DNA of 49,435 bases, from assembly GCA_938028705.1 (NCBI GenBank), contig CALIZI010000258.1, positions 1 to 49,435 on the forward strand, in the 5' to 3' direction. The stretch's first letter is position 1. Every line of letters starts with the position of its first letter. The translations under genes were made by a program, and so were the position numbers. This document shows, in pieces, positions 1 through 7,205 of this stretch. This DNA comes from an uncultured Saprospiraceae bacterium. GTDB taxonomy: Bacteria; Bacteroidota; Bacteroidia; Chitinophagales; Saprospiraceae. The notes beneath the pieces were generated by a model. The model ran no database searches. It saw only the letters and a program-made list of their open reading frames with translations, and had not been told where the DNA came from.

Positions 1-80
1 CGTTGAGTCAAAGTCAAATTATCAGCTTTTAATTCACTATTTTCTGATAAAAGTTTAGCTATTTGAGCATCTTTTGTCAC
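1..80 (-). CDS. possible 5' end of a coiled-coil protein running off the left edge
   Basis: On the minus strand a GTG at 78-80 opens a frame that stays open to the window edge. The visible residues (about 26) are rich in Lys, Glu, Asn and Leu with heptad-like spacing, as in an N-terminal coiled coil. A TACCTTTG element lies directly upstream, so a transcript from it would be nearly leaderless, or the true start lies outside the window. Too little is visible to name a family; N-terminal coiled coils of IS66-type transposases look similar, but that is only a guess. Confidence 0.25.
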   Translation of the reverse strand, partial: MTKDAQIAKLLSENSELKADNLTLTQ

Positions 81-84
81 AATG

Positions 85-92
85 CAAAGGTA
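85..92 (-). promoter_or_regulatory. Bacteroidota-type -7 promoter element (TACCTTTG)
   Basis: Reading the minus strand, TACCTTTG matches the TAnnTTTG consensus of the phylum's primary sigma factor. It would drive the partial frame leaving the left edge. No clear -33 TTTG box is visible because the upstream DNA is an A/T run. Confidence 0.35.
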
Positions 93-157
93 TATATTTT
101 TTTTATTCTTTAAAAATCAGGAGAGAACCTGAGTAGTTACCAAAAATTAAATTAAAT

Positions 158-175
158 AAGGTCAAATTTGACCTT
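158..175. promoter_or_regulatory. 18-bp perfect palindrome, candidate operator of the HTH gene
   Basis: AAGGTCAAATTTGACCTT is a perfect inverted repeat ending 33 bp before the GTG of the downstream helix-turn-helix gene. Two 9-bp half-sites fit a dimeric HTH protein, so autoregulation is the simplest inference. Confidence 0.5.
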
Positions 176-208
176 TCATATACAGAAATATCTCCTTTTC
201 ATTGCTAT

Positions 209-427
209 GTGGAAAAAATAGGTATATTAGTCTGTATTGGGCAAAGGTTAAAAGCAAGAAGAAAAAACCTTGCTATGACCCAAGCACAACTATCTTATAA
301 GGTAGATACAGACCCTTCCTATATCCGTAAAGTTGAGTCAGGAAAAGTCAATATCTCTATTGCCAAACTTCAAGAAATCGTTACTGCACTAGATATTTCA
401 TTATCGGAACTATTGAAAGGAATTTGA
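209..427 (+). CDS. Cro/C1-type helix-turn-helix regulator
   Basis: A 72-residue protein that is essentially one Xre/Cro-C1 HTH domain. The segment from about residue 11 to 70 has the family pattern: a basic first helix, Thr-Gln-Ala-Gln-Leu at the start of the HTH, the recognition segment Asp-Pro-Ser-Tyr-Ile-Arg-Lys-Val-Glu-Ser-Gly, and a hydrophobic tail ending in a Leu-Ser-Glu-Leu-Leu helix. There is no second domain, as in small repressors or antitoxin-like regulators. The start is GTG; no in-frame ATG lies nearby. The perfect palindrome at 158-175 is a likely binding site. It may act alone, since the next gene, porV, is an unrelated structural gene. Confidence 0.85.
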   Translation: MEKIGILVCIGQRLKARRKNLAMTQAQLSYKVDTDPSYIRKVESGKVNISIAKLQEIVTALDISLSELLKGI

Positions 428-592
428 TTTTTTTACAAATGTGAAATACCCTAAAATATAATGTATCACATAATCGTTTTACATGTGTGTATGAAATTTA
501 TCGACAGTTCATTTAATTTTTTTTACAAAAAAAAAATCTTTTCTTTGCTTCTTTTACAGGCATATATTTTTTCATCCAAAAATAAACGAATC

Positions 593-1771
593 ATGAGAAA
601 CACCATTTCTCTTATTTGTCTTTTTATTAGCTTATGTCTCATATCTTTTACTGCTGATGCACAAATTAACTTATGTGATGCTGATGGCACCAATCCCCTT
701 ACCGGAAAGCCTTGTGTTAATGCAATTATAACAAGCGTTCCCTTCCTTCGCATAACCCCCGATGCCCGTAGTGCAGGCATGGGTGATGCAGGCATTGCCA
801 CTTCTCCCGATGCCAATGCCATACACTTCAACAGTTCCAAACTGGCATTTGCAGAGCATAGCTCTGGTTTTTCGGCGAATTACACGCCTTTGTTGAGGGC
901 ATTGGGTTTGGAAGATGTGCATTTATTCTATCTCACTAATTATGTCAGACTCAACCGACAGCAGACTTTAGGTATAGGACTTCGCTATTTTGATAGAGGA
1001 AAATATCGTCTTGACGACTATCAGGTAAGTGCAGACTTCAGCCCCAAAGAGTACGAATTAGCCCTTTCGTACAATCGAAAATTCAATGAGCGATTTGCGG
1101 CAGGATTAACCTTGAAATATATCTATTCACGCTTAGTTGGTCGCGACCCTTATGACCTCATTCCCATTGATGCTCAAGCGATTGCAAGTGATTTGTCATT
1201 CACTTACAAAACACCACTTACCCACAAGCTGGATTTGACTGTGGGAAGTGTCATTTCCAATTTAGGAACAAAAATGAACTACGAAGAACCTCAACCCGGA
1301 GGCGGTTTTCTCCCCTCCAATCTCGGTATTGGTGGAGGGCTGACTTGGGAAATTAATGAGGTCCAAAGCCTTCATTTCGCATTGGATATCAATCGCTTAC
1401 TCCTGCCTACCCCTCCCGACGATGCCCCCAATTTTGACTACTTAGAAAAATCTGTATTAGCTGCCGCCTTAGGTTCATTTACCGATGCACCGGGTGGTTT
1501 TGCCGAAGAAATGCGCGAAAATACCTACTCACTTGGCTTAGAATATCGCTACAAACGCCTTGCTGCCCGCATCGGACACTTCAACGAACACTGGACAAAA
1601 GGCAATCGGAAATATATGACTTTGGGTATGGAACTCAATCTCAATTTTGCGACTTTGAATGTGTCGTATTTACCCGCATCTTCAAAAGGAAGAAGTCCTT
1701 TGGATAATACTTTTCGCTGTTCTTTATTGCTCAATTTTACTCAACTTGATAAGGATAGAAGTGCTGAGTAG
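593..1771 (+). CDS. porV: type IX secretion system outer-membrane channel protein PorV
   Basis: PorV is an outer-membrane beta-barrel of the type IX secretion system (T9SS). In studied species it collects cargo with a C-terminal sorting domain from the translocon and hands it to the cell-surface attachment complex. The 392-residue product starts with a signal peptide ending Ala-Asp-Ala-Gln, followed by the PorV/PorQ signature: Phe-Leu-Arg-Ile-Thr-Pro-Asp-Ala-Arg-Ser-Ala-Gly-Met-Gly-Asp-Ala-Gly. The rest alternates amphipathic strands, and length fits the family. An ATG at 461 would add 44 residues ahead of the signal peptide, so I use the ATG at 593. The two M43 proteases at the far end of the window carry type A sorting domains and are plausible clients. 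No other T9SS gene is adjacent. Confidence 0.9.
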   Translation: MRNTISLICLFISLCLISFTADAQINLCDADGTNPLTGKPCVNAIITSVPFLRITPDARSAGMGDAGIATSPDANAIHFNSSKLAFAEHSSGFSANYTPLLRALGLEDVHLFYLTNYVRLNRQQTLGIGLRYFDRGKYRLDDYQVSADFSPKEYELALSYNRKFNERFAAGLTLKYIYSRLVGRDPYDLIPIDAQAIASDLSFTYKTPLTHKLDLTVGSVISNLGTKMNYEEPQPGGGFLPSNLGIGGGLTWEINEVQSLHFALDINRLLLPTPPDDAPNFDYLEKSVLAAALGSFTDAPGGFAEEMRENTYSLGLEYRYKRLAARIGHFNEHWTKGNRKYMTLGMELNLNFATLNVSYLPASSKGRSPLDNTFRCSLLLNFTQLDKDRSAE

Positions 1772-1826
1772 ATGAAATCTATTTGTTTTTGACCTGTTTT
1801 TTTATTATTTTTGAAAAAAAATATTT

Positions 1827-2063
1827 ATGAGTACGACTGAATTAAAATTAGAATTGATAGAAGCCATTACCCGTACCAATAGTGAATCGCTGTTGTCTGA
1901 AATTCGTAAATTGGTTCGTACAAATGTCGAAGAAGAAACTACTTACAAATTAAATGAACAACAAAAAAAAGAAATACAAATTGCTGAAAATCAAATAGTT
2001 GAAGGTAAATACCTTACTCACAAAGAAGCACAAAAACAAACTGCGGAATGGCTAAAAGACTGA
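1827..2063 (+). CDS. antitoxin of a ParE/RelE-type toxin-antitoxin pair
   Basis: A 78-residue acidic, helical protein with a C-terminal region (Tyr-Lys-Leu-Asn-Glu-Gln-Gln-Lys onward) ending in Thr-His-Lys-Glu-Ala-Gln-Lys and Glu-Trp-Leu-Lys-Asp. This layout is common in Bacteroidota antitoxins encoded before ParE toxins: an N-terminal dimerisation/DNA-binding part and a C-terminal helix that wraps the toxin. Its stop lies 16 bases inside the next gene, typical of a coupled TA operon. Function is inferred from gene order and shape, not from an enzyme motif. Confidence 0.75.
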   Translation: MSTTELKLELIEAITRTNSESLLSEIRKLVRTNVEEETTYKLNEQQKKEIQIAENQIVEGKYLTHKEAQKQTAEWLKD

Positions 2064-2359
2064 TATGGACTGAATTTGCCCAACAACAGAAAAGAGAAAT
2101 ATTTGAGTATTGGAACAATAGAAACGGCTCCAAAATTTACAGCCGTAAACTCAATAAACTATTTGATGAAGCCGCTGAAAAGTTACAGACTTACCCTTTT
2201 AGTGGATCACCTGCCAATTTAGAGAACATTCGAATAGCAAGGGTCAAAAGCTATCATCTCATCTATAGGGTCACGAACGAAGATATACAAATTCTCATTA
2301 TTTGGAACACACGACGAAACCCTGCCGATTTGGAGAAATTAATGGAAGATATAGATTAA
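2048..2359 (+). CDS. ParE/RelE-superfamily toxin
   Basis: A 103-residue protein of the RelE/ParE fold. It begins with a short basic strand followed by Trp-Thr-Glu-Phe-Ala and a helix with Glu-Ile-Phe-Glu-Tyr-Trp. In the middle come the family's helix pair (Lys-Leu-Gln-Thr-Tyr-Pro-Phe-Ser-Gly) and the strands around Ile-Arg-Ile-Ala-Arg-Val-Lys-Ser-Tyr-His-Leu-Ile-Tyr-Arg. It ends with Ile-Trp-Asn-Thr-Arg-Arg-Asn-Pro. The Tyr-His-Leu-Ile-Tyr strand and the Asn-x-Arg-Arg-Asn-Pro end are typical of ParE rather than of ribosome-dependent RelE, so gyrase inhibition is the likelier activity. The ATG at 2048 lies inside the antitoxin gene. Confidence 0.85.
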   Translation: MAKRLIWTEFAQQQKREIFEYWNNRNGSKIYSRKLNKLFDEAAEKLQTYPFSGSPANLENIRIARVKSYHLIYRVTNEDIQILIIWNTRRNPADLEKLMEDID

Positions 2360-2399
2360 CTTTCAATACAAATTTTATTAATATACTAAAAAATCGAAT

Positions 2400-2584
2400 A
2401 ACGAGGTCTTTTTTTATTTTTAAAAACGCTTCTGCCTGACTTCCCTGCGAACCACTTTTTTCAGTATTCCAAATTAGCTGATACGAGGTCAGTGCATTAT
2501 AGTTTTCACATACTTTTTACGGTTCTTTAATCACTCCCGAAAGCTTTCGGGATAAATATGCGGATAGTTGAAGGTTGCGCTTGG
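2400..2584 (+). repeat. dispersed ~190-bp repeat, copy A
   Basis: First of three related blocks (others 26703-26889 reversed, and 49008-49203). Shared landmarks in order: an ACGAGGTC-like start with a T/A-rich tract, a ACTTCC/ATACGA middle, GTTTTCACATACTTTT-like text, the 18-bp palindrome TCCCGAAAGCTTTCGGGA (2535-2552 here), and ATAAATATGCGGATAG plus AAGGTTGCGC. Read on the minus strand, the three copies share a frame encoding similar short peptides, broken here by a stop. Just after it, the 12-mer GAAGTTGAGGTT occurs twice (2613-2636), and the same word precedes the second M43 gene's 3' end near 47163. Confidence 0.75.
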
Positions 2585-2644
2585 CATACAATTTTATCTT
2601 TTATCTTTTTTTGAAGTTGAGGTTGAAGTTGAGGTTGAAATTTT

Positions 2645-3838
2645 CTATCTATAACCATAAAAATCATACACCTCGCCTGCTTCATACACCTCTTTTCCAC
2701 GCTCCAATTCCAGAAAACCATCAGCATTCACAAGATTCGCAAAATCCCCCGAACCATTGCCTTCAACAGCCAATGCACTCACCTTTCCGTCGGGCGAATA
2801 CTGTAATTTGACTTGTACAAAATACGTCAAATCCGGCTTGAAATGCACCCGTTCAGCCAATGCAAAACGCGGTTTCGGCACAGCCGCCACACTCAAACTC
2901 GCATCCAACCACAATTTAAAATAACGATTCAAACACATAAACGACGACACCGGATTGCCGGGCAGCGCAAACACAAAAGTATCTGCCGTCCGCCCAAACC
3001 AAAAAGGCTTGCCCGGACGCTGCCGGATGCGATGAAAATGTTTTTCTACACCCAATTCGTCCAATATTTCCGGCACAAAATCAAACTTCCCTTTCGACAC
3101 CCCGCCACTCAAAATCAATACATCATAATCACGGATACTTTCGGTGAGTTTGGTACGAAGTTCAGCTTTATCATCCAACAAATGCAAGCGGTCTGCCTCT
3201 ATGCCCCACCCTTCCAAAGCCGCTTGAATCGTATAAACATTCGACGTGCGAATCTGATGCGGAAGCGGTGTCTCGCTTACCTCAATCAGTTCATCACCCG
3301 TAGAAATAATCTGCACTTTTGGCAATACCGAAACCCGCAATTCCGCTTTACCCACAGAAGCCGCCACACCAATTTCTGCCGGACTTATACGCACTCCCGG
3401 ACTAGCCACTACCGTACCTTTTTTCCTATCAATCCCTTGAAAATGAATATTTTGTTGATAACGAATATTATCTATTTGAATCGTTGCCACACCGTCTGCA
3501 ATCTCTACATCTTCGTACCGAATCACCGTATCTGCCTGCAAAGGCAACATCGCTCCCGTCATGATTTCGATACAATTTTGAGGGTCGTTCAAAGTAGTTT
3601 GAGCTGCGCCGGCTGCGCCAATGCTTTCTATTTTGAAGTTACGCCTTCCTTGTTCAAACTCCGAAAAATCAATGGCAATCCCGTCCATCGTCACCCGATT
3701 GAAAGGTGGCAAGTCGCGGTCAGTCGTCAGGTTTTCCTGTAAGATACGACCTCTAACTTCCTGTAATGGAATAGACTCAATCGTGAGTGGTTTGGCATTG
3801 GATAAGATAATTTGTGTAGCTTCTTCAACGGTAATCAT
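2645..3838 (-). CDS. moeA: molybdopterin molybdenumtransferase MoeA
   Basis: MoeA inserts molybdate into adenylylated molybdopterin to finish the molybdenum cofactor. The 397-residue product has the full family layout. It has an N-terminal MoeA region starting Met-Ile-Thr-Val-Glu-Glu-Ala, with Asp-Arg-Asp-Leu-Pro-Pro-Phe-Asn-Arg-Val-Thr-Met-Asp-Gly near residue 40. A MoCF_biosynth core follows with Ser-Thr-Gly-Asp-Glu-Leu, Ser-Gly-Gly-Val-Ser-Lys-Gly-Lys-Phe-Asp and Leu-Pro-Gly-Asn-Pro-Val-Ser-Ser. A C-terminal domain IV ends the protein. No other cofactor gene is nearby, so it appears to be a single-gene unit. The gap downstream of its stop holds repeat copy A. Confidence 0.95.
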   Translation of the reverse strand: MITVEEATQIILSNAKPLTIESIPLQEVRGRILQENLTTDRDLPPFNRVTMDGIAIDFSEFEQGRRNFKIESIGAAGAAQTTLNDPQNCIEIMTGAMLPLQADTVIRYEDVEIADGVATIQIDNIRYQQNIHFQGIDRKKGTVVASPGVRISPAEIGVAASVGKAELRVSVLPKVQIISTGDELIEVSETPLPHQIRTSNVYTIQAALEGWGIEADRLHLLDDKAELRTKLTESIRDYDVLILSGGVSKGKFDFVPEILDELGVEKHFHRIRQRPGKPFWFGRTADTFVFALPGNPVSSFMCLNRYFKLWLDASLSVAAVPKPRFALAERVHFKPDLTYFVQVKLQYSPDGKVSALAVEGNGSGDFANLVNADGFLELERGKEVYEAGEVYDFYGYR

Positions 3839-4031
3839 AATAAGTTCAAGTATTAATTCAACTTCTATATTTTAATTTTCAAATATTTGTAAAATACTTA
3901 TTTATAAATTTTTATTGAAATTAAATTAATTATTAATAATTAATTTTCAAATTTATAATCATTTTAAAATAAATACATTACTAACATTAAACAATTACAA
4001 TATATAAATTAAATATCAAGTACAAGTTCAA

Positions 4032-4277
4032 TTATTGCGCCTTGAGTTTGAAAGGTAGGTTATAGTCTTTTAATACTTCTAAAATTTGGGCAGTGTAGTC
4101 GCGTTTGGCTTGTTCGTAGCGGGTAGTGTCTTCGTTGGCGGCTTTGCTTTTTTCGATGTCGCTGTTCAGTATATCAATCAAGTCTAAAAGTTTGACAACC
4201 TCTATGGCTTTTTGTTCGTGTATGCTTTGTTTTTCTTCGTTCATAAAATACTGATAATGAGTAATTTTTGAATTCAT
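4032..4277 (-). CDS. small helical protein, last paralogue of the Tyr-x-Leu-Pro family
   Basis: An 81-residue predicted all-helical protein of unknown function. Its C-terminal half (Tyr-Glu-Gln-Ala-Lys-Arg-Asp-Tyr, then Leu-Glu-Val-Leu-Lys-Asp-Tyr-Asn-Leu-Pro-Phe) aligns with the repeated motif in the two genes upstream, so it is the most diverged member of a local tandem family. The N-terminal 20 residues are polar. Its ATG overlaps the previous stop by 4 bases, so translation is coupled. It ends the operon; no strong terminator is visible in the AT-rich gap that follows. Confidence 0.75.
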   Translation of the reverse strand: MNSKITHYQYFMNEEKQSIHEQKAIEVVKLLDLIDILNSDIEKSKAANEDTTRYEQAKRDYTAQILEVLKDYNLPFKLKAQ

Positions 4278-4675
4278 AATTCAGTCAATTTAAAAGGAGC
4301 AATTTCGAGAGGCAGGTTGTACTTCTGAAAATGCTCGTATAATTCTGTAGCATGTTCCTGTCCGTTATCTGCCGTTTCTATGTTATCTAATAATCTTTTG
4401 ACCGCATTAATCCTGACTGCATCTCGTTTTAGCCAACTATAATTTTCGGATATAGGTGTGAATTTCAGAGGAGTAATTTCGAGAGGCAGGTCGTATTTTT
4501 GTAAATACTCAAATAACTCGGCGCAATATTGGTATTTGAAGTATTCGTACTGACGTATCATAACTGCATCGTTGATTCTTCCGTCAATTCCGAAAAGTCC
4601 TTTGGCATGCTCTATCATTTCCAGCAGGTTTGAGACATCAACTACTCCTACTTTGTGTTTAGCTATTGCTTCCAT
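4274..4675 (-). CDS. small helical protein with two copies of the Tyr-x-Leu-Pro motif
   Basis: A 133-residue protein of unknown function. It contains the family motif twice: Arg-Gln-Tyr-Glu-Tyr-Phe-Lys-Tyr followed by Leu-Phe-Glu-Tyr-Leu-Gln-Lys-Tyr-Asp-Leu-Pro-Leu-Glu-Ile in the first half, and Leu-Tyr-Glu-His-Phe-Gln-Lys-Tyr-Asn-Leu-Pro-Leu-Glu-Ile at the C-terminus. It therefore looks like a fused duplicate of its 81-residue neighbour. I use the ATG at 4675; a TTG at 4690 would add five residues. The order nucleotidyltransferase-like protein then three paralogues, with gaps or overlaps of a few bases, marks one operon. Confidence 0.75.
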   Translation of the reverse strand: MEAIAKHKVGVVDVSNLLEMIEHAKGLFGIDGRINDAVMIRQYEYFKYQYCAELFEYLQKYDLPLEITPLKFTPISENYSWLKRDAVRINAVKRLLDNIETADNGQEHATELYEHFQKYNLPLEIAPFKLTEL

Positions 4676-4691
4676 TGAAATATAAATCAAA

Positions 4692-4937
4692 TTATAAAGA
4701 CATCAGTTTCATAGCTTCCATTTCAATAGGTAAACCATATTTCTGCAGATACTCATACAATTGAGTAGAGTAGTCGTATTTCAAATATTGATATTGGCGC
4801 ACCATAACCTTACCCGAACCTGTCTTAAGTTCAGTATCTATGTTAGATTCAACATCCTTATTTGCTCCTTCAAGAAGTCTTAAAAGTTGCTGAATAGCGA
4901 CTTTATCTATGTTTGGTTTTACTTGTACATTAATCAT
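4692..4937 (-). CDS. small helical protein, single copy of the Tyr-x-Leu-Pro motif
   Basis: An 81-residue protein of unknown function. From residue 41 it reads Ser-Gly-Lys-Val-Met-Val-Arg-Gln-Tyr-Gln-Tyr-Leu-Lys-Tyr, and then Leu-Tyr-Glu-Tyr-Leu-Gln-Lys-Tyr-Gly-Leu-Pro-Ile-Glu-Met, the clearest form of the motif shared by the three genes here. No signal peptide or membrane segment is visible, so it should be cytoplasmic. Its start overlaps the stop of the nucleotidyltransferase-like gene by 8 bases. That position is where antitoxins of nucleotidyltransferase toxins are often found, but no HEPN motif is present. Confidence 0.75.
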   Translation of the reverse strand: MINVQVKPNIDKVAIQQLLRLLEGANKDVESNIDTELKTGSGKVMVRQYQYLKYDYSTQLYEYLQKYGLPIEMEAMKLMSL

Positions 4938-5427
4938 TTTGAAATAATATTTTCAAAAAACCTTTCGGATAAGATATACCATTAACAGATTTAGTGTTTG
5001 AATATCTTTCTTTCCAACGATTGAGTTCCGATTGATATTTCTGATGCAACTCATGTTCTTTTGGATAAACATACACAATATACGCATCAATTCGCTCTTT
5101 TTCAAGTGAAAATGTCCAGAACTTATCCATGACCTTATCCCCGCGCTTCTCGTACACCCAATAATCTACAAAGGTAACAATATCAATGTCCTTCGGGTTT
5201 TCTTTTTGTGTGACAAAGCTACCGTTAATCCACTGTTCAAATCGCGGAAATACATCATCTTCAAAGCGATAGGTATAACGCAAATAATTATCAAACAACC
5301 ATTGCCGCCGCTCCGAATTTGGAAAGGCATCTACGAAGTACGCTTTCAAAGTATCAATATCCGTCTCAATACCTTCCTGCGGAGTCAGGTAGCCATGTTC
5401 GTCAAAGGTGAGTGTTTGGTGTTTCAT
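4930..5427 (-). CDS. DUF6932-like minimal nucleotidyltransferase fold protein
   Basis: A 165-residue cytoplasmic protein. Around residues 68-82 it carries Asn-Gly-Ser-Phe-Val-Thr-x-Lys-x-Asn-Pro-Lys-Asp-Ile-Asp, which is the Gly-Ser plus Asp-x-Asp metal-binding signature of nucleotidyltransferases in the arrangement seen in the DUF6932 family. Arg-Arg-Gln-Trp-Leu-Phe-Asp-Asn-Tyr about 30 residues upstream also fits that family. Substrate is unknown; relatives of this fold modify tRNA, proteins or antitoxins. It leads an operon with three small paralogous genes downstream. A TAATTTTG element at 5432-5439 could be its promoter, but would make the mRNA leaderless. Confidence 0.75.
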   Translation of the reverse strand: MKHQTLTFDEHGYLTPQEGIETDIDTLKAYFVDAFPNSERRQWLFDNYLRYTYRFEDDVFPRFEQWINGSFVTQKENPKDIDIVTFVDYWVYEKRGDKVMDKFWTFSLEKERIDAYIVYVYPKEHELHQKYQSELNRWKERYSNTKSVNGISYPKGFLKILFQND

Positions 5428-5441
5428 CTTACAAAATTAAC

Positions 5442-5472
5442 AAAAAAGGCTTCCCGACAAAATCGGAAAGCC
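5442..5472 (-). terminator. rho-independent terminator of the dcw operon
   Basis: Reading the minus strand, GGCTTTCCGA, loop TTTTG and TCGGGAAGCC form a 10-bp stem (one mismatch) followed by TTTTTT. It lies about 130 bp after the ftsZ stop and just before the nucleotidyltransferase-like gene, so it would close the division operon and separate it from the next unit. Confidence 0.75.
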
Positions 5473-5530
5473 CATCATCAATCTCAGCAATCTCACAAAT
5501 TGCTGTATAATCTTGTGTTGTGGTGTTGTG

Positions 5531-5605
5531 GTGTTGTGGTGTCGTAGTGTTGTAGTATTTTCGTTTATCATCATCATTTACTACAACACTAGGACACCTC
5601 AATAC
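5531..5605. repeat. intergenic inverted repeat abutting the ftsZ stop (GTGTTGTG words)
   Basis: Arms 5531-5557 and 5579-5605 pair at 24 of 27 positions around a 21-nt loop. The left arm continues a run of GTGTTGTGGT repeats starting near 5515. The right arm touches the ftsZ stop codon. Same architecture as other gap hairpins in the window but a different sequence. Confidence 0.8.
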
Positions 5606-7041
5606 TAATCTACATTATCATGCAAAAACGAGTTATTTTCTTTCAGCACCATTTCGTCATCGTCTGTAATCGTCCATTTTGAAACCGTTGTTTCTGATGA
5701 ATATGCCACATCTTCCAAATTCACTTTTCGACGCAAGTATGCCGGTTGATTTTCCAAATCAACAAGTGTATTCGGATTATTGAGTTTCACCGGATTCGGA
5801 CTCACAGGACGTTTGTTTTCATACTTATTTTGTGACACCCTTCTTCTATCTTCATCCGTATATTCGCGAATATACGGCTCATCAAAACTACCGTTCACAT
5901 TAGGTGGTGGAGGGGAACTTGGACGTACATCTTCAAATTCAAATATCACAGGTTTTTCATCCGTAATAGGCTCTTCTTCAGCGACAATTTCGCTAATCGT
6001 GGGCTCGTATTTATCATAAATATTCTCAGTTACAGGCACAGTCATCTTTCGTGGTTCCGGCTTTTGTTGAACCGATTTTTTGTCTCTACGCTCAAATCCG
6101 GTAGCAATAATTGTGACGCAGATTTTATCACCAAGCGACTCGTCGTAGCAATTTCCCCAAATCAAATCCGTCTCATTTCCGGCTTCTTCTTGTACGTATT
6201 CAGTGATTTCAAAAATCTCATCCATCGTCACTTCTTTATTGCCCGAAGTGATGTTGAGGAGGATGTGTTGTGCGCCACTAATATCATTATCTTCAAGCAA
6301 AGGACAGTTCAATGCCTCCTCTACCGAACGACGCGCACGATTTTCACCTTCCACTATAGAAGTTCCCATAATCGCCAATCCGCTACCACGCATAACGGTG
6401 TTCACATCTTCAAAATCCACATTGATGTAGCCCGGTACGGTGATGATTTCTGCAATACCTTTTGCCGCTACGGTCAGGATGTCATCGGCTTTAGAAAAGG
6501 CTTCTGAGAGTGCGAGATTGCCATGTATTTCTCGTAACTTATCATTAGAAATCACGATAATCGTATCGACATGTTTCTTCAATTCTTCCAAGCCTTCCGC
6601 CGCTTGTTTGTTGCGACGACGACCTTCAAATGCAAAGGGCAAAGTCACGATACCCACCGTCATAATATCCATTTCTTGCGCCGCTTTTGCCACCACAGGC
6701 GCAGCACCCGTACCCGTACCACCGCCCATGCCGGCAGTGATAAAAAGCATCTTGGTGTCATTCGCCAGAAATTGACGGATTTCTTCGATAGATTCGATGC
6801 AGGATTCTTTGCCAATATTGGGGCGCGACCCCGCACCACGACCTTCCGTAAGGCTTGGTCCGAGTTGAATTTTGGTATTGACCGGACAGCTTTCCATCGC
6901 CTGGCTGTCGGTATTACTTATGGCGAAATTTACACCTATGATACCTTGTTTGAACATGTGCGTAACGGCATTGCTTCCGCCTCCGCCCACTCCAATCACC
7001 TTTATTATAGATGATTTCTCTTCAGGAATATTGAATTGCAT
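5605..7041 (-). CDS. ftsZ: cell division GTPase FtsZ
   Basis: FtsZ is the tubulin-like GTPase that polymerises into the cytokinetic ring. The 478-residue product has Gly-Val-Gly-Gly-Gly-Gly-Ser-Asn-Ala near residue 18, the tubulin signature Gly-Gly-Gly-Thr-Gly-Thr-Gly-Ala-Ala-Pro near residue 107, and the GTPase-activating loop region. A long disordered linker runs from about residue 330. The C-terminal Pro-Ala-Tyr-Leu-Arg-Arg segment, which should bind FtsA, is followed by about 40 further acidic residues, so the conserved peptide is not at the very end. It is the last dcw gene and is followed by a hairpin and a terminator. Confidence 0.98.
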   Translation of the reverse strand: MQFNIPEEKSSIIKVIGVGGGGSNAVTHMFKQGIIGVNFAISNTDSQAMESCPVNTKIQLGPSLTEGRGAGSRPNIGKESCIESIEEIRQFLANDTKMLFITAGMGGGTGTGAAPVVAKAAQEMDIMTVGIVTLPFAFEGRRRNKQAAEGLEELKKHVDTIIVISNDKLREIHGNLALSEAFSKADDILTVAAKGIAEIITVPGYINVDFEDVNTVMRGSGLAIMGTSIVEGENRARRSVEEALNCPLLEDNDISGAQHILLNITSGNKEVTMDEIFEITEYVQEEAGNETDLIWGNCYDESLGDKICVTIIATGFERRDKKSVQQKPEPRKMTVPVTENIYDKYEPTISEIVAEEEPITDEKPVIFEFEDVRPSSPPPPNVNGSFDEPYIREYTDEDRRRVSQNKYENKRPVSPNPVKLNNPNTLVDLENQPAYLRRKVNLEDVAYSSETTVSKWTITDDDEMVLKENNSFLHDNVD

Positions 7042-7058
7042 AACTTAATTTTTTAATG

Positions 7059-7202
7059 ATTAATGGTTAATGATTAACGATTAATAAAAAACCATTAATT
7101 GTGAGATATTGAAAATTGATGATATATATTTTTAGTAGAGAGTTAGAGAGTAATGAGTAGAGAGTTCTACACTCTTTACTCTCAACTCTTTACTCTTTAA
7201 CT
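7059..7202. repeat. inverted repeats between ftsA and ftsZ (TTAATG and AGAGAGT words)
   Basis: Two separate hairpin-prone blocks fill this gap. ATTAATGGTT (7059-7068) pairs with AACCATTAAT (7090-7099) inside a run of TTAATGATT-like words. A second block, about 7134-7164 against 7171-7202, is built of AGTAGAGAGTTAGAG words opposed by ACTCTTTACTCTC words; pairing is imperfect and needs small gaps. Its right arm ends four bases before the ftsA stop. Confidence 0.6.
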
Positions 7203-7205
7203 AAT

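Noticed and set aside
461-592. Longer PorV start at 461
   Set aside because: It would place 44 residues ahead of a clear signal peptide that starts at 593.
2813-3742. A 309-codon open frame on the plus strand
   Set aside because: It lies antisense to moeA, which has all its motifs, and its text is rich in His, Arg and Gln as expected from a complementary frame.
5432-5439. TAATTTTG as promoter of the nucleotidyltransferase operon
   Set aside because: Sequence fits, with TTTG 18 bp upstream, but that box is part of the dcw terminator stem and transcription would start in the ATG. Too uncertain to list as a feature.
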